This document shows positions 6,070 to 10,186 of a DNA stretch of 10,186 nucleotides, one piece after another. Numbering within the stretch: position 1 is the first letter of the stretch; every line of letters begins with the position of its first letter. The position numbers and the translations under genes were made by a program. This stretch comes from Phytoactinopolyspora endophytica (lineage in GTDB: Bacteria > Actinomycetota > Actinomycetes > Jiangellales > Jiangellaceae): positions 193,730 through 203,915 of the forward strand of contig NZ_ML142859.1 of the NCBI RefSeq assembly GCF_004138495.1. The letters run 5' to 3'. The notes beneath the pieces were generated by a model that saw only the letters and a program-made list of their open reading frames with translations, searched no databases and was not told the DNA's origin.

Positions 6070-6411
6070 GTGACCGAAGAGAGTGCTGTTGACTCGGACA
6101 AGCTGCCCATCCGCATGCTGCATGACCGCGTGCTGGTCTCGCTGGACGCTGAAGCCGGCGAACGGAAATCGTCCTCAGGCATCGTGATCCCCGCCACGGC
6201 GGCGATGGGGCGACGGCTGTCGTGGGCACAGGTTGTTGCCTTGGGATCCAACGTCCGCACGGTCGCCGTAGGCGATCGTGTCCTCTTCGACCCGGAGGAC
6301 AAGGCAGAGGTGGAGGTCCGTAGCGAGACCTACATTCTCCTGCGTGAGCGTGATCTGCACGCCGTGGCGTCTGAGCGGATCGCGGACGGCCAGACCGGGC
6401 TTTACCTGTAG
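6070..6411 (+). CDS. GroES-like co-chaperonin paralogue
   Basis: A 113-residue protein of the Cpn10/GroES family. GroES forms a seven-membered lid on GroEL and binds it through a mobile loop. Visible family features are IRMLHDRVLVSLD (14-26), the mobile-loop region at about 30-50 with the hydrophobic tripeptide IVI (38-40), GDRVLFDP (68-75) and YILLRERDLHAV (88-99). It differs from housekeeping GroES: an N-terminal extension of about ten residues, no conserved Lys-Tyr-Gly-Gly stretch in the dome region (here KAEVEVRSET), and a C-terminal tail. No groEL lies next to it, so it is probably a second, specialised copy and I give no groES symbol. The GTG start at 6070 has GAGGGA just upstream. It is probably cotranscribed with the DUF3618 gene. 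Confidence 0.88.
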   Translation: MTEESAVDSDKLPIRMLHDRVLVSLDAEAGERKSSSGIVIPATAAMGRRLSWAQVVALGSNVRTVAVGDRVLFDPEDKAEVEVRSETYILLRERDLHAVASERIADGQTGLYL

Positions 6412-6414
6412 CCA

Positions 6415-6428
6415 AGCCGATCTCGGCT
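6415..6428. terminator. Short hairpin between two convergent genes
   Basis: AGCCG-ATCT-CGGCT forms a 5-bp stem with a 4-base loop in the 37-base gap between the GroES-like stop (6411) and the acidic-protein stop (6449). The position suits a terminator shared by both directions, but there is no T tract on either side. Confidence 0.33.
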
Positions 6429-6448
6429 GCCGCACCCTTTACGGGACA

Positions 6449-7258
6449 CTAGCCGAGGCAGATCAGGAGCTCGAGCAGGGAGAGGTCGAGGCCCAAGCAG
6501 TATTCTTCTCGCTCGTCCGGATCCGTGGGGGCCGGCTCAGGAAAATCGGTGTCCAGCGTCGGCGGAGGGGATTCCTCGGGGTCGTCCGGCTCCTCGGACT
6601 TCTCTGGCTTCTCAGGCTCATCGGGTTCGTCTGGCTCGTCGGACTCGTCCGGTTCCTCGGGCTCTTCGGGTGCGTCCGTGGGATCGCGGTCGTCGGGGTC
6701 CTGCGAAGAGCTGGGCGGCGGGGTATCGTCCTTGTCCTCGTCCGACGGTGTCGTGTCCCGTGAGTCGTCCTCTTTGGGTGCGTCGGCCGGCTCGTCCGGC
6801 GTGTCGTCGTTCCGGCCGGTGTCCCCGCCGGTGTCAGCGTCCGCCTCGTCGTCGGGCCCGGATTGGCGCGGCTCGTCGTCCTCGCCCTGCTCGGTCTGCG
6901 CACCGTCGGTCTCGGTGCGGCCTTCGTCGTCATCGGCGGACTCGCGCGGCGTGCCGGTTCCGGAAGGCGTTCGCGCGGTGGGTCCACCTGTCCAGCCTTC
7001 GGTGCTCGTGCTGGAGGGCTCGCTCGACGGCGTGCCCACGGTGTGTGTCGTGACGAGGTCAGCGTCGGCCGTCACGCGGTCACCGCCGGTCGGGACCACG
7101 AGGCTGCCAAGGGTGATACCGACGGTGGCTCCGACGATGCAGGCCACGAGCGACGGGTATGCCCGGCCTTTAGCAACAAACCATCCCATAACAGTCGCAA
7201 ACAAGCCGTCTTTGCTATGCGAACCCGGTTCGGAACTTCGAGGCCGGGGCCTGTTCAT
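6449..7258 (-). CDS. Membrane-anchored acidic Asp/Glu/Pro/Ser-rich protein
   Basis: A 269-residue protein with no recognised family. Residues 1-33 are basic and hydrophilic, and a single membrane helix lies at about 34-56 (PSLVACIVGATVGITLGSLVV). Residues 57-250 are low in complexity and strongly acidic, and would be extracytoplasmic if the helix is a signal anchor. Within them, 197-229 repeats Glu-Pro-Asp/Glu units. The last 16 residues change character: CLGLDLSLLELLICLG, a hydrophobic segment with C254 and C267 near its ends. The acidic part may be a disordered spacer that holds the tail away from the membrane or binds cations. The ATG at 7258 lacks a good SD. It is divergent from the PH-domain operon and convergent with the GroES-like gene. 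The open frame, anchor helix and acidic composition support real coding, although a long frame also exists antisense. Confidence 0.72.
   Translation of the reverse strand: MNRPRPRSSEPGSHSKDGLFATVMGWFVAKGRAYPSLVACIVGATVGITLGSLVVPTGGDRVTADADLVTTHTVGTPSSEPSSTSTEGWTGGPTARTPSGTGTPRESADDDEGRTETDGAQTEQGEDDEPRQSGPDDEADADTGGDTGRNDDTPDEPADAPKEDDSRDTTPSDEDKDDTPPPSSSQDPDDRDPTDAPEEPEEPDESDEPDEPDEPEKPEKSEEPDDPEESPPPTLDTDFPEPAPTDPDEREEYCLGLDLSLLELLICLG
6572..6670 (-). repeat. Degenerate tandem repeat encoding Glu-Pro-Asp/Glu units
   Basis: About 33 codons (residues 197-229 of the acidic protein) consist of imperfect 9-base units of the type GAN-NAG/C-CCN, encoding units such as EEP, DEP and EKP. The register slips in places (PDES, PEKS). 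Such tracts can change length by slippage, although the many synonymous differences argue against recent expansion. Confidence 0.6.
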
Positions 7259-7597
7259 GGGGTCGTGCTCTGGCGGGGTGATGGGTTGGGTCCTTTCTCA
7301 TGCGGCGTAGAGCGGATGCACGCAAGGTCGTCCTACAGAGTAGTGACTCGGCGGGTCGACGGAAATAGGGCGATCGGTCGATTCTCGGACGCGTATATAG
7401 GGGCGAAATGGCCAAATCAGCGGAATTGGGACGTTCGAATGCGGCTATGCGAACAGGGGCCGGGAGGATCGCGGGCGGGAATGTCCTCCCCGCGAAGGAT
7501 CACCCGATTCATGCAGCTGAAGGACGGCGGAACCACCCCAGGTCGATAGATTCGAGATATCGGCTCGACGGCCGTTCACGATCAGTAGGAGCGCAAG
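7259..7597. other. 339-base divergent spacer, no gene seen
   Basis: This region separates the acidic-protein gene (minus) from the PH-domain operon (plus). It includes an AT-richer patch around 7361-7430 with TATATA at 7394-7399, which could be a -10 in either direction but has no clear -35. Overlapping GC-rich hairpins occur at 7462-7494. TAGATT (7547-7552) is a TANNNT-like -10 about 46 bases before the plus-strand start. GGAACC (7529-7534) resembles the -35 of ECF sigma factors, but no matching -10 follows. On the minus strand AGAAAGGA (7298-7291) is a strong SD-like sequence placed too far from the ATG at 7258. Short frames here conflict with the real starts and look non-coding. Confidence 0.55.
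7587..7591 (+). promoter_or_regulatory. Ribosome binding site of the ydbS-like gene
   Basis: AGGAG lies 6 bases before the ATG at 7598 and supports this start over longer upstream readings. Confidence 0.7.
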
Positions 7598-8113
7598 ATG
7601 GCGGAGCTCACCGAATCCGGAGCCCGGACCGTGCGGCTGCGTCCGCCGCGGCACCGGATTGAGCGCAAGGCAGTCCTGTGGTGGATGGTCCAGGCGATCG
7701 CGTTTCCGGGCGTGTTGTTGGCGGCATCCGTGATCGTCTACGCATGGTGGGAAGACGCGCGTCCGTGGCTGGCCGTCGCGGTCATCGGGCTCGCTGTCGT
7801 CACGGTCCTCACAGCGTTCGTGGAGCCCTTCTGGCGCTATGCCGTCCACCGGTGGGAGGCGACGGATGAGGCGGTCTACGCGTTGACTGGTTGGGTGGTC
7901 CGCGAGTGGCGGGTGGCGCCGATCTCGCGGATCCAGACCGTCGACGCTGTGCGGGGGCCGATCGAACAGATGCTCGGCCTGTCCACGCTCCGGGTGACCA
8001 CGGCGTCGTCGAAGGGTGCCATCAACATCGGCGGGCTGGACAAGGACGTGGCGGCCGACATCGCCGACAGGCTGACCGTCATCACGCAGCAGACGCCGGG
8101 CGACGCGACATGA
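7598..8113 (+). CDS. PH-domain membrane protein, YdbS-like
   Basis: A 171-residue membrane protein of the bacterial PH (bPH2, YdbS) family. Two membrane helices at about 25-50 and 56-75 form a hairpin, followed by a single PH-like domain at about 85-165 on the cytoplasmic side. The family hallmark is at 108-148: PISRIQTVDAVRGPIEQMLG, then LSTLRVTTASS and INIGGLD, closely matching the RIQTV-x-GPLQRLLGL pattern of YdbS proteins. In Bacillus subtilis ydbS and ydbT form a sigma-W-controlled pair that gives intrinsic resistance to an antimicrobial made by a related bacillus; the mechanism is not known. A similar envelope-protective role here is inference. The stop overlaps the start of the next gene (ATGA at 8110-8113), so the two are translationally coupled. 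Confidence 0.93.
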   Translation: MAELTESGARTVRLRPPRHRIERKAVLWWMVQAIAFPGVLLAASVIVYAWWEDARPWLAVAVIGLAVVTVLTAFVEPFWRYAVHRWEATDEAVYALTGWVVREWRVAPISRIQTVDAVRGPIEQMLGLSTLRVTTASSKGAINIGGLDKDVAADIADRLTVITQQTPGDAT

Positions 8114-9747
8114 GCGAATCGCTCCCTTCGTACCGTGATTACGAGCCGGACCCGGCGGAAAGCACGGAGACACCCTGGCGGCGGCTGCACAGCCGGGTGA
8201 TCTGGGTCGACGTGGCCCAGACCCTGCTGTCTCTGACGCCCGCCGTATTGGCGCTGCTGGTGTTCGGCACTGAACCGTCCGCCGGGACTCTGTGGCCGGT
8301 CGTCGCTATTGGAGTGTTCGGCACGCTGGGCGCCGTCACCGATGGTGTGCGGTGGTTCTTCACCCGCTACCGGGTGACCGGGTCCTACGTCGAACGGCGC
8401 ACGGGCGTGTTCGTCCGTCAGTACCGCTCCGTGCGGCGGGACCGCATCCGCAGCGTCGACGCCACGGCCAAGCTACGCCACCGGCTGGCAGGCCTGCGCG
8501 TGATCAACATCGGCGCCGGGCAGCAGTCGAGTGCGGGCGAGTCGGCATTGGTGCTGGACGCGATCCTCAAAGCCGACGCGGAGGAGCTCCGGCAAGACCT
8601 GCTCTGGGCGCGGCCGAACGGAACGCGCGGGCGGGACGGGACAGGCCAGGCGGAGGCCGTGCCCGCCGGTGTTCTGGCTGAGGCTCGGACCGAACCGGCC
8701 GTTGACGTCGCGACCGACGATGTGGATGAGCGGGTGTTCGCTCGGCTGCGGCCCTCATGGGTGGTCTACAACATGTTCAATGTGTGGGCTTACATCATGG
8801 CGATCGGCCTGTTGTGGGGCGGGTTCTGGCTTGCTTCGACCTTCGGCATCGACGTCGAGGGTTTCATCGATGGCCTGGCGGACTGGGACGAGCTCGGCTG
8901 GGGGTGGAGTATCGCGATCGGTCTCGCGGTGACCGGTGCCATCGGCGTGATCGGCTTGGCGGTGAACTTCTTCACCGAGAACTGGAACTTCCAGCTGGCA
9001 CGGGTAGCCGGCGAGCACGGGACGCAGCTGCGGACCAGGAAAGGGCTGTTCACCACGCGCGAGGTCAACCGAGACGACAACCGCATGCGTGGCCTGCAGA
9101 TCAGTGAGCCGCTGCTGTGGCGGTGGATGGGGATGGCCGATACGAACGTGGTCACCACCGGGCTGTCGCTGTGGTCGTCGTCGCAGCCGGCGACCATCCT
9201 GCCGCGTGGCCCTATCGCGGTGGCCCGCTCCGTCGCTGCCGATGTGCTAGACGTGCGTCCCAGTCCGTTGGACGCGCCGCTGGAGCGACACCCTCGTGCG
9301 GCCTTGCATCGCCGGATGTGGTGGGCGACGGCGATCACCGCGATCGCCGTCGGGGTGCTGGCGTGGCTGGCCGCGACCGGCGTCGTGCCGGGGTGGACGG
9401 TCTGGCTGGGCGCGACGTCGTGGCCGTTGACCCTGCTCGGCGCGTTGGTGGCCTACCGTGCGCTAGGGCACGCCGTCGTCGGCTCGTATGTGGTGGTCAG
9501 GTCGGGCCTGATGAGCAGATCCACGGTGGCGCTGCAACGCAAGGCGGTCAGCACGATCGCGCTGCGGGAGTCGGTGTTGCAGCGGCGGCTGGGCCTGAAG
9601 ACGGTGTCCGCCATGACGGCGGCCGGGTGGGGTGCGTACGAGGCCAGCGACATGGAGGGGGACGCGGCCGTGGAGTTCGCGGCCGCTGCCGCGCCCGGTC
9701 TGCTCGAGCCGTTTCTGCTGAGAGAACCGGTGCATACGGTGCGGTAG
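8110..9747 (+). CDS. PH-domain membrane protein with repeated bPH2 domains, YdbT-like
   Basis: A 545-residue partner of the preceding protein. Three repeats of a helix pair plus a PH-like domain can be seen. Helices at about 34-52 and 60-80 are followed by a PH domain at 85-165, with RRDRIRSVDATAKLRHRLAG and LRVINIGAG. Helices at 222-246 and 266-287 precede a domain at 290-380 (RVNRDDNRMRGLQ-like region at 317-330, then LLWRWMGM). Helices at 404-422 and 433-455 precede a domain at 457-540 (VALQRKAVSTIALRESVLQR, RRLGLKTVSAM). The family normally has this multi-domain form. The hydrophilic loop at 168-205 is a spacer. The start is the ATG at 8110, which overlaps the previous stop. Longer upstream reading in this frame would run through the ydbS-like gene and is not real. 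Confidence 0.93.
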   Translation: MSESLPSYRDYEPDPAESTETPWRRLHSRVIWVDVAQTLLSLTPAVLALLVFGTEPSAGTLWPVVAIGVFGTLGAVTDGVRWFFTRYRVTGSYVERRTGVFVRQYRSVRRDRIRSVDATAKLRHRLAGLRVINIGAGQQSSAGESALVLDAILKADAEELRQDLLWARPNGTRGRDGTGQAEAVPAGVLAEARTEPAVDVATDDVDERVFARLRPSWVVYNMFNVWAYIMAIGLLWGGFWLASTFGIDVEGFIDGLADWDELGWGWSIAIGLAVTGAIGVIGLAVNFFTENWNFQLARVAGEHGTQLRTRKGLFTTREVNRDDNRMRGLQISEPLLWRWMGMADTNVVTTGLSLWSSSQPATILPRGPIAVARSVAADVLDVRPSPLDAPLERHPRAALHRRMWWATAITAIAVGVLAWLAATGVVPGWTVWLGATSWPLTLLGALVAYRALGHAVVGSYVVVRSGLMSRSTVALQRKAVSTIALRESVLQRRLGLKTVSAMTAAGWGAYEASDMEGDAAVEFAAAAAPGLLEPFLLREPVHTVR

Positions 9748-9813
9748 TTCCGATTTGAGTCGATTTCGGCTAATGTTCCCCTCGCTGTTCCGGAAAGGGG
9801 GATCGGAGCCGGG
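9748..9813 (+). promoter_or_regulatory. Intergenic gap with candidate promoter and RBS before the VWA gene
   Basis: TAATGT (9771-9776) is a TANNNT -10 candidate, and TTCCGA (9748-9753) lies 17 bases upstream as a poor -35. GGAG (9805-9808) sits 5 bases before the ATG at 9814 and is a good RBS. The 66-base gap could equally be read through from the PH operon; no terminator is evident. Confidence 0.4.
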
Positions 9814-10186
9814 ATGAGAGGACGCCACGCACAACGTGGTCACGGACCGCGACGCTCGCCGGTCAAGCCTGTCGGTGTGATCTTGGTGGTACTCGGTCTG
9901 GTCGCGGGAGGCATCTACCTGGTCAACGAGCTTATGGGCGACGACGGTCGGGACCCGTTCAGCCAGGGGAACGAACAGGGCCAAGGAGAGTGCGATGACG
10001 CCCGGCAGGTGTCGATCGCGGCCGCGCCGACCATCGCCACGATGCTGGAAGATATAGCCGAGAACTATGTGTCTGATGCGAGCGGCTCGGCCGGCGAGAT
10101 CTGCGTCACAGTGACGGCCGTCCCGTCGGCCGAAGCCGTCGAGAACCTGGGCGGGGACGACACACCTGACCTGTGGGTTCCGGAAA
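9814..10186 (+). CDS. Substrate-binding/VWA domain protein, 3' end outside window
   Basis: The first 124 codons of a larger gene that continues past the right edge. Residues 1-17 are basic, and a single membrane helix lies at about 18-39 (KPVGVILVVLGLVAGGIYLVN). A short hydrophilic linker then leads into a domain beginning near C60. The segments VSIAAAPTIATMLEDIAENY, CVTVTAVPSAEAVENL and TPDLWVPE match, from memory, the start of the periplasmic-binding-like domain in actinobacterial proteins that combine it with a C-terminal von Willebrand A domain (the usual form there is PDVWIPDSS). C60 and C97 could form a disulfide outside the cell. The VWA part, with its MIDAS metal site, would lie outside the window and is not seen, so that half of the name is inference. 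The start is supported by GGAG at 9805-9808. Confidence 0.72.
   Translation, partial: MRGRHAQRGHGPRRSPVKPVGVILVVLGLVAGGIYLVNELMGDDGRDPFSQGNEQGQGECDDARQVSIAAAPTIATMLEDIAENYVSDASGSAGEICVTVTAVPSAEAVENLGGDDTPDLWVPE

Noticed and set aside
5597..6415. 272-residue minus-strand frame opposite the DUF3618 and GroES-like genes
   Set aside because: It lies antisense to two recognisable families, and its product is a Pro/Arg/His-rich composition typical of shadow frames in GC-rich DNA.
6525..7310. Plus-strand frame encoding a Ser/Gly-rich repeat protein (SSGSSGSSG)
   Set aside because: It is the antisense image of the Asp/Glu/Pro repeat gene on the minus strand. The minus frame has a membrane anchor and a structured end, while the plus frame has neither a signal nor an RBS.
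7408..7662. 84-residue plus-strand frame in the divergent spacer
   Set aside because: It overlaps the start of the ydbS-like gene out of frame, has no SD, and its composition is not protein-like.
7891..8109. Upstream extension of the ydbT-like gene to 618 residues
   Set aside because: It would overlap the ydbS-like PH domain in another frame. The ATGA overlap at 8110 gives the natural start, and the extra residues are low-quality Gly/Arg/His sequence.

Overview
The window comes from a high-GC Gram-positive bacterium, almost certainly an actinomycete. Coding DNA is very GC-rich (one hand-counted 60-base line near 9361 is 80% G+C), third positions are mostly G or C, GTG starts are frequent, and the gene families are typical actinobacterial ones: a DUF3618 protein, a stand-alone GroES-like protein, YdbS/YdbT-type PH proteins and a substrate-binding/VWA protein. 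I cannot place it to genus from the sequence alone. I see no rRNA, CRISPR array, insertion sequence, integrase or replication origin.

Layout, left to right. At 1-766 a plus-strand membrane protein of unknown function enters from outside the window. It converges on a minus-strand block that runs from 5600 down to 813. Read in the direction of transcription, this block contains a Bcp-type peroxiredoxin, a two-part membrane protein/lipoprotein, a METTL7/TMT1-like methyltransferase, an HNH endonuclease of visibly lower GC, tRNA-Leu(UAG) with its own promoter, and a second class I methyltransferase. The HNH gene beside the tRNA is the only part that looks acquired.

The peroxiredoxin gene diverges at about 5600-5720 from a plus-strand pair: a DUF3618 membrane protein and a GroES-like protein with no groEL nearby. 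This pair converges on a minus-strand gene (7258-6449) for a membrane-anchored, extremely acidic Asp/Glu/Pro/Ser protein that ends in a short hydrophobic tail bracketed by two cysteines. A 339-base divergent spacer follows. A plus-strand group then begins: ydbS-like and ydbT-like PH-domain membrane proteins whose genes overlap by ATGA, and, after a 66-base gap, the start of a membrane-anchored substrate-binding/VWA protein that leaves the right edge.

Much of the window serves the cell envelope and stress defence: a peroxide reductase, a chaperonin-like protein, PH-domain membrane proteins, a lipoprotein-like protein and an acidic surface protein. I do not see a clear new defence or mobile system. 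The most unusual items are the internal lipobox in the 559-residue protein, the Cys-bracketed tail of the acidic protein, the divergent stand-alone GroES-like protein, and the low-GC HNH gene directly upstream of a tRNA.
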